A DNA stretch of 64,000 nucleotides. Origin: Acidovorax sp. NO-1. GTDB taxonomy: Bacteria; Pseudomonadota; Gammaproteobacteria; Burkholderiales; Burkholderiaceae_C. This document shows positions 1-9,363 of the stretch, one piece after another. A model generated the notes under the pieces. The model saw only the letters and a program-made list of their open reading frames with translations. It searched no databases and had not been told where the DNA came from. The DNA lies in the NCBI RefSeq assembly GCF_000238595.1, contig NZ_AGTS01000105.1, forward strand, positions 50,664 through 114,663, in the 5' to 3' direction. How positions within the stretch are numbered: the first letter of the stretch is position 1; the number at the start of each line of letters is the position of its first letter. Position numbers and translations under genes: made by a program.

Positions 1-1655
1 CGTTGTTCACGTTCTCGATGCTCATGCTTGTCATGAGCAATAACCTGCTGCAGCTGTTCTTCGGTTGGGAAGCCGTGGGCCTGGTTTCGTACCTGCTGAT
101 TGGCTTCTGGTTCAACAAGCCGTCGGCCATCTTCGCCAACATGAAGGCGTTCCTGGTCAACCGGGTGGGGGACTTCGGTTTTATCCTGGGCATTGGCCTG
201 ATTGCCGCCTACGCTGGCACGCTCAACTACGGCGAAGTGTTTGCAAAGACAGGTGAGCTGGGTGGTCTGGCTTTCCCTGGCACTGACTGGATGCTGATCA
301 CCGTCATCTGCATTTGCCTTTTCATCGGTGCCATGGGCAAGTCGGCTCAGTTCCCGTTGCACGTGTGGTTGCCCGATTCGATGGAAGGTCCCACCCCCAT
401 TTCGGCGCTGATCCACGCGGCCACCATGGTGACGGCGGGCATCTTCATGGTGGCACGCATGTCGCCACTGTTTGAACTGTCTGATACAGCGTTGAACTTC
501 ATTCTTGTGATCGGTGCCATCACGGCGCTGTTCATGGGTTTCCTGGGCATCATCCAGAACGACATCAAACGCGTGGTGGCCTATTCCACGCTCTCGCAGC
601 TGGGCTACATGACCGTGGCGCTGGGGGCTTCGGCGTACTCGGTGGCCGTGTTCCACCTGATGACCCACGCGTTCTTCAAGGCGCTGCTGTTTCTCGGGGC
701 CGGCTCGGTCATCATGGGCATGCACCATAACCAGGACATCCGCTGGATGGGTGGCGTGCGCAAGTACATGCCCATCACCTGGATCACCTCGCTGCTGGGC
801 TCGCTGGCATTGATCGGAACACCGCTGTTCTCGGGTTTCTACTCCAAGGACAGCATCATCGAGGCAGTGCATTTCAGCCAGCTGCCCGCGGCCGGGTTTG
901 CGCACTTCGCGGTGCTGGCGGGCGTTTTCATCACGGCGTTCTACTCGTTCCGCATGTACTTCCTGGTCTTCCATGGCAAGGAGCGCTACGACCAGAACCC
1001 GGATGCGCACCACCACGACCATCATGGTCATGACGATCACCACGGGCATGATGCCAAGCCGCATGAATCCCCCTGGGTGGTGACGGTGCCGCTGGTGCTT
1101 TTGGCCATACCGTCGGTAGTCGTGGGCTTCATGTTCATCCAGCCCATGCTGTTTGGCGACTTTTTCAAGGACGTCATTTTTGTCGACGCAGCCAAGCACC
1201 CGGCCATGGCGAAGCTGGCAGAAATCTTCCACGGTCCGGTGGGCATGGCACTGCATGGGCTGCAAACGGCGCCGTTCTGGCTCGCACTGGCAGGTGTGGC
1301 AGCCTCGTACTACATGTACATGGTGAATCCTGCGTTGCCGGCCGCGATCAAGGCACGCGTTCAGCCGTTGTATACGCTGCTGGAGAACAAGTACTACATG
1401 GACTGGATCAACGAGAACGTCCTTGCCCGTGGGGCACGCATGCTGGGTGTGGGCCTCTGGAAGGTCGGCGACCAGGCCATCATCGACGGCGCTCTCGTGA
1501 ACGGCTCTTGGAAGTTGGTGCGTGGGGTTTCCGGCATCGTGCGCTGGATGCAGTCGGGATTTATCTTTCACTACGCGCTGGTGATGATCCTGGGTGTCTT
1601 CGCTCTGATGACCTGGTTTGTCTGGGGCGATGCTCTCCTGCAGCTCATCAAATAA
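1..1655 (+). CDS. nuoL: NADH-quinone oxidoreductase subunit L (3' part)
   Basis: Membrane subunit of respiratory complex I and one of its three antiporter-like proton-pumping subunits. The frame is open at the window edge, so the N-terminus lies upstream; about 550 C-terminal residues are present. Visible family landmarks are the FGWEAVGLVSYLLIGFW segment near the start, LPDSMEGPTPISALIHAATMV, and a long run of hydrophobic helices ending in the lateral-helix region. An unusual loop rich in His and Asp (HHHDHHGHDDHHGHD, about nt 1006-1050) lies between two membrane segments. The stop is followed 12 nt later by nuoM, as in the standard nuoA-N operon. Identity is secure; the true start is outside the window. 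Confidence 0.97.
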   Translation, partial: LFTFSMLMLVMSNNLLQLFFGWEAVGLVSYLLIGFWFNKPSAIFANMKAFLVNRVGDFGFILGIGLIAAYAGTLNYGEVFAKTGELGGLAFPGTDWMLITVICICLFIGAMGKSAQFPLHVWLPDSMEGPTPISALIHAATMVTAGIFMVARMSPLFELSDTALNFILVIGAITALFMGFLGIIQNDIKRVVAYSTLSQLGYMTVALGASAYSVAVFHLMTHAFFKALLFLGAGSVIMGMHHNQDIRWMGGVRKYMPITWITSLLGSLALIGTPLFSGFYSKDSIIEAVHFSQLPAAGFAHFAVLAGVFITAFYSFRMYFLVFHGKERYDQNPDAHHHDHHGHDDHHGHDAKPHESPWVVTVPLVLLAIPSVVVGFMFIQPMLFGDFFKDVIFVDAAKHPAMAKLAEIFHGPVGMALHGLQTAPFWLALAGVAASYYMYMVNPALPAAIKARVQPLYTLLENKYYMDWINENVLARGARMLGVGLWKVGDQAIIDGALVNGSWKLVRGVSGIVRWMQSGFIFHYALVMILGVFALMTWFVWGDALLQLIK

Positions 1656-1667
1656 GGAAAACAACAA

Positions 1668-3143
1668 ATGGGTCTGTTGAGTCTTGCAATCTGGACGCCG
1701 ATTGCCTTTGGTGTGCTGCTGCTGGCTGTCGGGCGGGATGAACATGCCCGCGCCGTGCGGTGGCTGGCGCTGGTGGGTGCCATGATTGGCTTTCTGGTGA
1801 CACTGCCGCTTTACGACGGCTTCCAGCTGGGAACCGCGGCGATGCAGTTTGTCGAGAAGGCTGCCTGGATCGAACGTTTCAACGTGCATTACCACCTGGG
1901 GGTGGATGGCATTTCGTTCTGGTTCGTGCCGCTGACGGCGTTTATCACCGTCATCGTGGTGATGGCTTCCTGGGAGTCCATTACCGAGCGCGTCAACCAG
2001 TACATGGGCGCGTTCCTGATCCTGTCCGGCCTGATGATTGGCGTGTTCACCGCACTGGACGGCATGCTGTTCTATGTGTTCTTCGAAGCCACGCTGATCC
2101 CGATGTACCTGATCATCGGCATCTGGGGTGGCCCCAACAAGATCTACGCGGCGTTCAAGTTCTTCCTGTATACGCTGCTCGGTTCGCTGTTGATGCTGAT
2201 CGCGCTCATCTTTTTGTACAACCAGTCGGGTGGCAGCTTCGACATCGCAACATGGCACCAGTTGCCGCTGAGCCGTACGGCGCAGACCTTGCTGTTCTTT
2301 GCCTTTTTTGCTGCATTTGCCGTGAAGGTGCCCATGTGGCCGGTGCACACGTGGCTGCCCGACGTGCATGTGGAGGCGCCCACCGGCGGCTCCGCCGTGC
2401 TGGCCGCCATCATGCTGAAGCTGGGGGCCTATGGCTTCCTGCGTTTTTCCATGCCCATCGCCCCCGATGCATCGCGCGAGTGGGCCTGGCTGATGATTGC
2501 CCTGTCGCTGATTGCCGTGATCTATGTGGGCTTGGTGGCCATGGTCCAGAAGGACATGAAGAAGCTGGTGGCGTATTCGTCCGTGGCGCACATGGGCTTC
2601 GTGACGCTGGGCTTCTTTATCTTCAACGATCTGGGCGTGTCTGGCGGTCTGGTGCAGATGATTGCCCACGGCTTTGTCTCTGGCGCGATGTTCCTGTCCA
2701 TTGGCGTGCTGTATGACCGCGTGCATTCGCGTGAAATCGCCGCTTACGGCGGTGTGGTCAACACCATGCCCAACTTCACGGCCTTTGCGCTGCTGTTTGC
2801 GATGGCCAACTGCGGCCTGCCAGGAACTGCCGGCTTTGTGGGCGAGTGGATGGTGATCCTCGGCGCCGTCAAGGCCAACTTCTGGATTGGCCTGGCGGCT
2901 GCCACCGCGCTGATCTTTGGCGCAGCGTACACGCTGTGGATGTTCAAGCGCGTGTACCTGGGGCCTGTGGGCAACGAGAACGTGAAGGCGCTGACAGATA
3001 TCGACAGCCGCGAATTCCTGGTGCTGGCCCTGCTGGGCATTGCCGTACTGGCCATGGGCCTGTATCCCCGTCCGTTCACGGACGTGATGGACACCTCGGT
3101 GGCGGAACTGCTCAAGCACGTTGCGCTGTCCAAGCTGAACTAA
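1668..3143 (+). CDS. nuoM: NADH-quinone oxidoreductase subunit M
   Basis: Antiporter-like proton-pumping membrane subunit of complex I, 491 aa, full family length with about 14 hydrophobic segments. Typical NuoM motifs are FFEATLIPMYLIIGIWGG, and VKVPMWPVHTWLPDVHVEAP, which carries conserved Lys, His and Glu residues of the proton path. The ATG follows a purine-rich AAGGAAAACAACAA leader, 12 nt after nuoL, and nuoN follows after 13 nt, so the three genes are co-transcribed. Nothing unusual was seen. Confidence 0.97.
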   Translation: MGLLSLAIWTPIAFGVLLLAVGRDEHARAVRWLALVGAMIGFLVTLPLYDGFQLGTAAMQFVEKAAWIERFNVHYHLGVDGISFWFVPLTAFITVIVVMASWESITERVNQYMGAFLILSGLMIGVFTALDGMLFYVFFEATLIPMYLIIGIWGGPNKIYAAFKFFLYTLLGSLLMLIALIFLYNQSGGSFDIATWHQLPLSRTAQTLLFFAFFAAFAVKVPMWPVHTWLPDVHVEAPTGGSAVLAAIMLKLGAYGFLRFSMPIAPDASREWAWLMIALSLIAVIYVGLVAMVQKDMKKLVAYSSVAHMGFVTLGFFIFNDLGVSGGLVQMIAHGFVSGAMFLSIGVLYDRVHSREIAAYGGVVNTMPNFTAFALLFAMANCGLPGTAGFVGEWMVILGAVKANFWIGLAAATALIFGAAYTLWMFKRVYLGPVGNENVKALTDIDSREFLVLALLGIAVLAMGLYPRPFTDVMDTSVAELLKHVALSKLN

Positions 3144-3156
3144 GAGATTCAAGAAG

Positions 3157-4650
3157 ATGATTGACAACATCAGCTGGCTCGCGATTTACCCCGAAATCGT
3201 GCTGTTGACCATGGCCTGCGTGATTGCGCTGGTCGATCTGGGTGTGCACAGCGCGCGCCGTACAGGCACCTACGTGTTGACCATGCTCACGCTGGCAGTG
3301 GTTGCAGCGCTGCAAGCCATGTATGCCAGCAGCGGCAACACGTTCTACGGCTTTGGCAACATGGTGGTCAGTGATGCCATGGGCAACTGGCTCAAGTGCT
3401 TTGCCACGGTGGCCATGATGATCACGCTGGTCTACGGGCGCCCCTATGCGGCAGACCGCGACATGTTGCGCGGCGGTGAGATGTTCACCCTGTCGATGTT
3501 TGCGCTCCTGGGCATGTTCATCATGATCTCGGGCAACAACTTCCTGGTGATTTATCTGGGCCTGGAATTGCTGACGCTTTCCAGTTATGCCCTGGTGGCC
3601 CTGCGCCGCGATAACGCCACCGCGACCGAAGCTGCCATGAAGTATTTCGTGCTTGGCGCCATGGCCAGCGGCTTCCTGCTGTACGGCTTGTCGATGGTCT
3701 ATGGCGCTACAGGATCGCTAGACATCGGCCAGGTCTTCAAGGCAGTGAACGCCGGACAAATCCGCCACCAGGTGTTGGTGTTCGGCCTGGTGTTCGTGGT
3801 GGCCGGCCTGGCCTTCAAGCTGGGTGTCGTGCCATTTCACATGTGGATTCCGGACGTGTACCAGGGTGCGCCGACGGCCGTGACCTTGATGATCGGTGGC
3901 GCTCCGAAGCTGGCTGCCTTTGCCATCACCATCCGGCTTCTGGTGGATGGTCTGCTCCCGTTGGCCATTGACTGGCAGCAGATGCTTGCGGTGCTCGCCA
4001 TTGGCTCGCTACTGGTGGGCAATCTTGCGGCCATTGCACAGACCAATCTGAAACGCATGCTGGCGTACTCGACGATTTCGCAGATGGGTTTTGTGTTGCT
4101 CGGCCTGATGTCCGGCGTGATCAACGGCAATGTCGATGCAACGGCGGTCGAGAATGCCTACAGTGCCTCCATGTTCTATGTGGTCACTTATGTGCTCACC
4201 ACGCTGGCTGCATTCGGTGTCATCCTCCTGCTGGCACGTGAAGGCTTTGAAAGCGAAGAGATTTCAGACTTCGCGGGCCTCAACCAGCGCAGCCCCCTGT
4301 ACGCCGGCGTGATGGCGGTCTGCCTGTTCTCGATGGCCGGGATTCCGCCGCTGGTGGGGTTCTACGCAAAGCTGGCGGTACTCCAGGCCCTGGTGGCCTC
4401 GGGCCAGACCCTGTACATTGCCATGGCCGTGTTTGCGGTGATCATGTCGCTCATCGGTGCCTTCTACTACCTGCGCGTGGTCAAGGTCATGTACTTTGAT
4501 GCTCCGCTGACCGCTTCGAGTGTCTCCGCTCCCGTGGATGTGCGTGTGGTGCTCACGCTCAACGCCGCCTTGGTGCTGGTGCTTGGCCTCCTGCCCGGTG
4601 GCCTGATGGCACTCTGTGCGGATGCCGTCGTGCGCGCACTGGCAACCTGA
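3157..4650 (+). CDS. nuoN: NADH-quinone oxidoreductase subunit N
   Basis: Last structural subunit of complex I, an antiporter-like proton-pumping membrane protein of 497 aa. It contains the NuoN-typical stretch FHMWIPDVYQGAPTAVT, and LKRMLAYSTISQMGFVLLGL in the discontinuous-helix region. It is the third gene of the visible nuoLMN run. The ATG is preceded by AGATTCAAGAAG, a modest ribosome-binding site. As in many betaproteobacteria a small DUF2818 membrane-protein gene follows immediately. Confidence 0.97.
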   Translation: MIDNISWLAIYPEIVLLTMACVIALVDLGVHSARRTGTYVLTMLTLAVVAALQAMYASSGNTFYGFGNMVVSDAMGNWLKCFATVAMMITLVYGRPYAADRDMLRGGEMFTLSMFALLGMFIMISGNNFLVIYLGLELLTLSSYALVALRRDNATATEAAMKYFVLGAMASGFLLYGLSMVYGATGSLDIGQVFKAVNAGQIRHQVLVFGLVFVVAGLAFKLGVVPFHMWIPDVYQGAPTAVTLMIGGAPKLAAFAITIRLLVDGLLPLAIDWQQMLAVLAIGSLLVGNLAAIAQTNLKRMLAYSTISQMGFVLLGLMSGVINGNVDATAVENAYSASMFYVVTYVLTTLAAFGVILLLAREGFESEEISDFAGLNQRSPLYAGVMAVCLFSMAGIPPLVGFYAKLAVLQALVASGQTLYIAMAVFAVIMSLIGAFYYLRVVKVMYFDAPLTASSVSAPVDVRVVLTLNAALVLVLGLLPGGLMALCADAVVRALAT

Positions 4651-4675
4651 ACGGCGCTTTGCGTTCGTTGGCTCA

Positions 4676-4981
4676 GTGTCTATCACGGCGTCCGTCTGGC
4701 TGGTCATCGTTGCGGCTTTCATCGCCGCCAACCTGCCGTTTCTGAACCATCGCTGGCTGGTCGTCGGGCCTGAGGCTGCGGGGCGCAAACCCCTGATCGG
4801 GCGACTTGCAGAACTCGTGCTGCTGTACTTTCTGGTGGGTGGCCTGGCGCTGCTCCTGGAGCGCAGGGCCGGGCAGATTGCACCCCAGGGGTGGGAGTTC
4901 TATGCCGTCACCGGCACGCTGTTTCTCACACTGGCCTTTCCGGGGTTTGTTTACCGTTACCTGCTGCGGCGCCACGGTTGA
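4676..4981 (+). CDS. DUF2818 family small membrane protein
   Basis: Small integral membrane protein of about 101 aa, conserved downstream of nuoN in Burkholderiales; function unknown. Three hydrophobic segments are visible (VWLVIVAAFIAANLPF, LVLLYFLVGGLALLL, and a C-terminal one ending FVYRYLLRRHG). The frame is open further upstream into nuoN, but homologues I recall begin with a short tail before the SVWLVIVAA helix. I therefore place the start at the GTG at 4676, 25 nt after the nuoN stop; no strong ribosome-binding site supports it. Position suggests co-expression with complex I, perhaps as an accessory or assembly factor, but that is inference. Confidence 0.75.
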   Translation: MSITASVWLVIVAAFIAANLPFLNHRWLVVGPEAAGRKPLIGRLAELVLLYFLVGGLALLLERRAGQIAPQGWEFYAVTGTLFLTLAFPGFVYRYLLRRHG

Positions 4982-5008
4982 CAACCGGCTCGGCCGCACT
5001 ATCCAGCC

Positions 5009-5494
5009 ATGAAGGTGCTTGACCTGCAATGCCGACAGGGCCACGTCTTTGAAGGCTGGTTTGCGTCGGAAGATGATTTTCAGGGCCAACGGAGCCGGGG
5101 TCTGGTGCAGTGTCCGCTCTGTGCAGACGACCACATTGAAAAGCGCCTGAGTGCGCCCCGCCTGAACCTCGGCGCCCGGGAGCCGCATGCCCCTGCGGCA
5201 GCGCCCGCGCAACCTTCTGATGCGCTCACAGTTGGTCACGCGCCCACGGATGCTACCGTCCTGCCCCCCGCTTTACAGGCTGCGTGGCTGCAGCTGGCGC
5301 GCCAGATCATCGCCAAGACCGAGGACGTTGGCGCGCAGTTTGCGCAAGAGGCCAGACGCATCCACCACGGGGAGGTGCAAGAGCGCGCCATACGCGGCCA
5401 GGCCACGCCCGATGAGGCGATGGAGTTGGTGGAGGAGGGCATCGCCGTAGTGCCCTTGCCGCTACCTTTGGCGGCCAAAGAGACCCTTCAGTGA
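5009..5494 (+). CDS. DUF1178 family protein
   Basis: Conserved soluble protein, 161 aa, of unknown function. The N-terminal 50 residues carry the family signature: MKVLDLQCRQGHVFEGWF, a DDF segment, then QCPLC and KRLSAPRLN. The Cys-x3-His and CPLC pairs look like a small zinc ribbon. The middle is a low-complexity Ala/Pro linker and the C-terminus is helical and charged. It follows the DUF2818 gene by 27 nt, so it is probably the last gene of the nuo transcript. A family A repeat lies just downstream. Confidence 0.8.
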   Translation: MKVLDLQCRQGHVFEGWFASEDDFQGQRSRGLVQCPLCADDHIEKRLSAPRLNLGAREPHAPAAAPAQPSDALTVGHAPTDATVLPPALQAAWLQLARQIIAKTEDVGAQFAQEARRIHHGEVQERAIRGQATPDEAMELVEEGIAVVPLPLPLAAKETLQ

Positions 5495-5533
5495 GGCTGC
5501 TCGCTGGGCAATCGGAATATTGGTGTTTTTGGA

Positions 5534-5567
5534 CTCTGGCGCTTATGGGATAAGCGCTGGCAGCTAT
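5534..5567 (+). repeat. Family A hairpin repeat, copy 1
   Basis: Imperfect palindrome with an 8-bp stem (GCGCTTAT / ATAAGCGC) around a GGG loop, followed by the conserved CAGCTAT tail. It lies between the convergent DUF1178 gene and the ABC exporter gene. No T-run follows, so it is not a canonical intrinsic terminator. Confidence 0.85.
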
Positions 5568-5660
5568 AAGCTCAATAGCATTCTTGAGGGCTTTGAATTG
5601 TTTCTCGGCGCTGGTTGGCCGCAGCGGGGCGGTTAGCTGGGCCATCCCTCGCCCACCCGA

Positions 5661-7478
5661 TCAAACCGTGAACTGCAGTGCCGCAAGCCGTGCGTAGACG
5701 CCGCCTTGCGCCATCAGCGCCGTGTGAGTGCCTTGCTCCACGATACGTCCGTGTTCCAGCACCACGATGCGGTCGGCGTTTTGCACCGTCGCCAGCCGGT
5801 GTGCAATGACCAGCGTGGTGCGGCGGCCCGTATGGCGCTGCATGGCGGTGTCCAGCGCTGCCTGCACCATGCGTTCGCTTTCGGCGTCCAGTGCGCTGGT
5901 GGCCTCGTCCAGCAGCAGCAGGGGCGGGTTCTTGAGCATGGCGCGGGCAATGGCAATGCGCTGCCGCTGGCCGCCAGACAACCGCACGCCCCGCTCACCC
6001 AGAAATGTGGCATAGCCCTCGGGCAGGGCGGTGATGAAGTCGTGTGCAAACGCGGCCCGGGTGGCCGCGATGACTTCTGCGTCCGTTGCCTCGGGGCGGC
6101 CGTAGCGGATGTTGTCCATCGCCGATGCCGAGAAGATCACAGCGTCCTGCGGCACCGTCCCTGTGCACGACCGCAGTGTCTCCAGCCGCAGGTGGCGGAT
6201 GTCCACGCCGTTGAGCCGGATCACGCCCTTGGCTGGGCCCTTCGCGCCCGCGCCCACCTCGTAGAAGCGCTGCAGCAGCTGGAACACCGTGGTTTTGCCT
6301 GCGCCGCTTGCGCCCACCAATGCAACCGTTTCGCCCGGTGCAAGGTGCAGCGAAAAGTTCTGCAGCGCGGGTTGGTCGGGGCGCGAGGGGTAGAAGAACT
6401 GGACATTTTCGAACTCCACGTCCAGGCCCCGATCCGACAAGGGCAGATCTTGTGGTGTGGCAGGGTCTGCCACGGGCGACCGCGTGCCCAGCAGCTCCAT
6501 CAGCCGCTCCGTGGCCCCGGCTGCCCGCAGCAGGTCACCATAGACTTCGCCCAGCACCGCCACAGCGCCGGCCAGCAAAATCACGTAAACCACCGTCTGC
6601 CCGAGATGTCCGGCCGTCATCTTGCCCGCGAGTACGGCCTCCGTGCCTTGGTATAGCCCCCAGAGCAACAGGGCAGCGTTGGCGATGATGATGAAGGCCA
6701 CGAGCAGGGCCCGGGCGCGGGTGCGCTTGACCGCAACCTGGAACGCGTTTTCGGTGGCCTGCCTGAAGCGTGCGGACTCGCGCGTCTCGGCCGTGTAACT
6801 TTGCACCACGGGTACGGCATTGAGCACCTCGGCAGCAATGGCGCTGGAGTCCGCCACACGGTCCTGGCTATCGCGAGAAAGGCGCCGCACCCTGCGCCCG
6901 ATCCACAGCGTTGGCAATACCACCAGCACCACGGCCAGCAACACCACCGACATGACATAAGGATTGGTCCACACCAGCATCGCCAGTGCGCCCACCCCCA
7001 TCACGGCATTGCGCAATCCCATCGACAGCGACGCCCCCACCACTGTCTGCACCAGCGTCGTGTCGGAGGTGAGGCGCGAGAGGACTTCCCCCGTCTGCGT
7101 GGTTTCAAAGAACTGCGGGCTTTGCTGCAGTACGTGGGCATATACCGCATGGCGCAGATCGGCAGTGACGCGCTCCCCGAGCCAGCTCACCATGTAAAAC
7201 CGCGCGGCCGAAAAAACACCCAGGGCGACCGCCACGGCGAACAGTGCTTCGAAATGATTGCGCAGCGCCATGGTCTGCGCCCCTTTGTCCGCGTTGAGCA
7301 ACCCGGCATCCACCAGGTTGCGCAGGGCCAGGGGGAACGCCAGCGTCGCCAGCGCCGCGAGCACCAGAAACAGCAATGACAAAGCGATGCGCACCCGGTA
7401 AGGTCGCAAGAAGGGCAGGAGCCCGGTCAGGGAGCTGGGCGCGCCGCGTGCGGGCGTTGTAGTGGGGGTGGGTGCCAT
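5661..7478 (-). CDS. ABC exporter, fused membrane and ATPase domains (MsbA/LmrA-like)
   Basis: Half-transporter of 605 aa expected to act as a homodimer in the inner membrane; the substrate cannot be read from the sequence. Residues 1 to about 320 form a six-helix exporter domain. The ATPase domain follows with Walker A GASGAGKTT, signature LSGGQRQRIAIARAML, Walker B LLLLDEATSALD and a downstream IAHRL His switch. The frame extends 33 codons upstream, but that part is Pro-rich and non-conserved, so I use the ATG at 7478. It stands alone, convergent with the nuo run. Lipid or drug export are both possible. Confidence 0.88.
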   Translation of the reverse strand: MAPTPTTTPARGAPSSLTGLLPFLRPYRVRIALSLLFLVLAALATLAFPLALRNLVDAGLLNADKGAQTMALRNHFEALFAVAVALGVFSAARFYMVSWLGERVTADLRHAVYAHVLQQSPQFFETTQTGEVLSRLTSDTTLVQTVVGASLSMGLRNAVMGVGALAMLVWTNPYVMSVVLLAVVLVVLPTLWIGRRVRRLSRDSQDRVADSSAIAAEVLNAVPVVQSYTAETRESARFRQATENAFQVAVKRTRARALLVAFIIIANAALLLWGLYQGTEAVLAGKMTAGHLGQTVVYVILLAGAVAVLGEVYGDLLRAAGATERLMELLGTRSPVADPATPQDLPLSDRGLDVEFENVQFFYPSRPDQPALQNFSLHLAPGETVALVGASGAGKTTVFQLLQRFYEVGAGAKGPAKGVIRLNGVDIRHLRLETLRSCTGTVPQDAVIFSASAMDNIRYGRPEATDAEVIAATRAAFAHDFITALPEGYATFLGERGVRLSGGQRQRIAIARAMLKNPPLLLLDEATSALDAESERMVQAALDTAMQRHTGRRTTLVIAHRLATVQNADRIVVLEHGRIVEQGTHTALMAQGGVYARLAALQFTV

Positions 7479-7811
7479 GAATGGCAGTGTAGGGCCCGTG
7501 CCGGGGTGGAGCACCCAAGCCTGCGGGCCCGGTGGCGCTGGCCATGGGGGCACGCCGGAGTTTGCGAGTGCTGGCAACCGTGGATGTCAGCAAAAAGCAA
7601 GAGTCTGCAAACATCTCGGCCCGCCTGTCAGCAAGCGCTGTGGGACTGCGGGGGGGACACGGGGCGGGGTGTAGGCGTTTATACATAGGCATTAGTCCCA
7701 GTATGTGTGCCGGTGTGGCGGCATACCATTCACTGCGATCAAAACGCACGCATGAAGACCTTGCCGAACAAGGCTTCTTTCCTCAGCACCCTACGGAGCG
7801 ACCCAGGCGCA
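7479..7811. other. Intergenic region between ABC exporter and liv operon
   Basis: About 330 bases without a convincing gene. It must hold the promoters for the divergent exporter gene and livG. It contains a G-rich stretch (7648-7674) and an AT-richer stretch (7675-7702). I see no clear -10/-35 pair, operator or repeat. Short open frames across it lack coding character. Confidence 0.5.
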
Positions 7812-8582
7812 ATGAGCGACGTCATTCTTGAAACCCACAGCCTGACCAAAGAGTTCAAGGGCTTTACCGCCGTCAGCGACGTGAACCTGGCCGTGCGCCG
7901 GGGTTCTATCCATGCGCTGATCGGCCCCAACGGTGCAGGCAAGACCACCTGCTTCAACCTGCTGACCAAGTTCCTGGAGCCAACCTCGGGCACCATCCGT
8001 TTCAACGGCCACGACATCACACGCGAGCAACCTGCGCAGATTGCCCGCCGTGGTGTGATTCGCTCGTTCCAGATCTCCGCAGTGTTCCCGCACCTCACGC
8101 TGATGGAGAACGTACGGCTGGGCCTGCAGCGCAAGCTGGGCACATCGTTTCACTTCTGGCGCAGCGAACGCACCCTGCGCCAGCTGGACGACCGGGCCAT
8201 GCAGTTGCTCACGGAAGTGGGGCTTGAAGACCTGGCCGACGAGGTCACGGTGAACCTGCCCTACGGCAGAAAGCGCGCCCTGGAGATTGCCACCACACTC
8301 TCCATGGAGCCTGAACTCATGCTGCTGGACGAGCCTACCCAAGGCATGGGCCACGAAGACGTGGACCGCGTCACCCAGCTCATCAAGAAAGTCTCTGCAG
8401 GCCGCACCATCCTGATGGTCGAGCACAACATGAAAGTCGTCTCCACCATTGCTGACCGCATCACCGTGCTGCAGCGCGGCGCGGTGCTCGCAGAAGGCCC
8501 GTACGCAGAAGTCTCCAACAACCCCCAAGTCATGGAAGCCTACATGGGCACGACCGACGGCCAACTGCAGGGAGCGCACTGA
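7812..8582 (+). CDS. livG: Branched-chain amino acid-type ABC transporter ATPase (LivG-like)
   Basis: One of the two ATPases of a HAAT-family (liv/urt-type) importer, 256 aa from the chosen start. Walker A is GPNGAGKTT, the signature-like motif is LPYGRKR as usual in LivG, and Walker B is LMLLDEPTQGM. The frame extends upstream (an ATG at 7752), but conservation starts at MSDVILETHSLTKEFKGF. A GGAG lies 12 nt before 7812. The stop is 1 nt before livF, so the pair is translationally coupled. It is the first gene of livG-livF-receptor-livH-livM. Confidence 0.9.
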   Translation: MSDVILETHSLTKEFKGFTAVSDVNLAVRRGSIHALIGPNGAGKTTCFNLLTKFLEPTSGTIRFNGHDITREQPAQIARRGVIRSFQISAVFPHLTLMENVRLGLQRKLGTSFHFWRSERTLRQLDDRAMQLLTEVGLEDLADEVTVNLPYGRKRALEIATTLSMEPELMLLDEPTQGMGHEDVDRVTQLIKKVSAGRTILMVEHNMKVVSTIADRITVLQRGAVLAEGPYAEVSNNPQVMEAYMGTTDGQLQGAH

Positions 8583-8583
8583 G

Positions 8584-9309
8584 ATGGCGACGACTGCATC
8601 CAAGACCCCTGCCCTGGAAATCAGGAACCTCGAAGCCTGGTACGGTGAATCGCACGTGCTCCATGGCGTGGACATCGTCGTGCAGCCCGGCGAAGTGGTC
8701 ACCCTTCTGGGTCGCAACGGCGCCGGCCGCACCACCACCATGCGCGCCATCATGGGCCTGACCGGCTCGCGCAAAGGCTCGGTCAAGATCAACGGCGTGG
8801 AAACCATCAACATGCCCACACACCGCATTGCGCACCTGGGCGTGGGCTACTGCCCGGAAGAGCGGGGCATCTTCTCCAGCCTCTCGTGCGAAGAAAACCT
8901 GCTGCTGCCGCCAGCGCTCAAGACCGGCACGGCCGGCATGTCGGTGCAGGAAATCTACGCCATGTTCCCCAACCTGGCAGAACGCAGGAACAGCCAGGGC
9001 ACGCGCCTGTCCGGCGGCGAGCAGCAGATGCTGGCGGTCGCGCGCATCCTGCGCACGGGGGCCAACCTATTGCTGCTCGACGAGATCTCCGAAGGCCTCG
9101 CTCCCGTCATCGTGCAGGCGCTCGCGCGAATGATCATGATGCTGCGCGAAAAAGGCTACACCGTGGTCATGGTGGAGCAGAACTTCCGCTTCGCCGCGCC
9201 CCTGGCCGACCGGTTTTACGTGATGGAGCATGGCCGCATCGTCGAGAAGTTCGGGGCCTCCGAGCTTGAAGAAAAGATGTCCGTGCTCAACGAATTGCTG
9301 GGTGTGTAA
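8584..9309 (+). CDS. livF: Branched-chain amino acid-type ABC transporter ATPase (LivF-like), Arg in Walker A
   Basis: Second ATPase of the importer, 241 aa. It has signature LSGGEQQML, Walker B LLLLDEISEG, and a C-terminal VEQNFRFA segment. The Walker A loop reads GRNGAGRTTT: the invariant Lys that contacts ATP phosphates is Arg, encoded by CGC at about 8728-8730. The partner LivG keeps its Lys, so the heterodimer would have one canonical and one altered site. I recall this variant in other Burkholderiales LivF proteins, so it is probably not damage. The ATG lies 1 nt after the livG stop. Confidence 0.9.
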   Translation: MATTASKTPALEIRNLEAWYGESHVLHGVDIVVQPGEVVTLLGRNGAGRTTTMRAIMGLTGSRKGSVKINGVETINMPTHRIAHLGVGYCPEERGIFSSLSCEENLLLPPALKTGTAGMSVQEIYAMFPNLAERRNSQGTRLSGGEQQMLAVARILRTGANLLLLDEISEGLAPVIVQALARMIMMLREKGYTVVMVEQNFRFAAPLADRFYVMEHGRIVEKFGASELEEKMSVLNELLGV

Positions 9310-9363
9310 GACACGCCCGCATATTTTTCGCTTTCTTCCACCACACCACCAGGAGACATATCC

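Noticed and set aside
5534..5567. Family A repeats as intrinsic terminators
   Set aside because: No T-run follows the stem, copies occur inside coding sequence and in divergent promoter regions.
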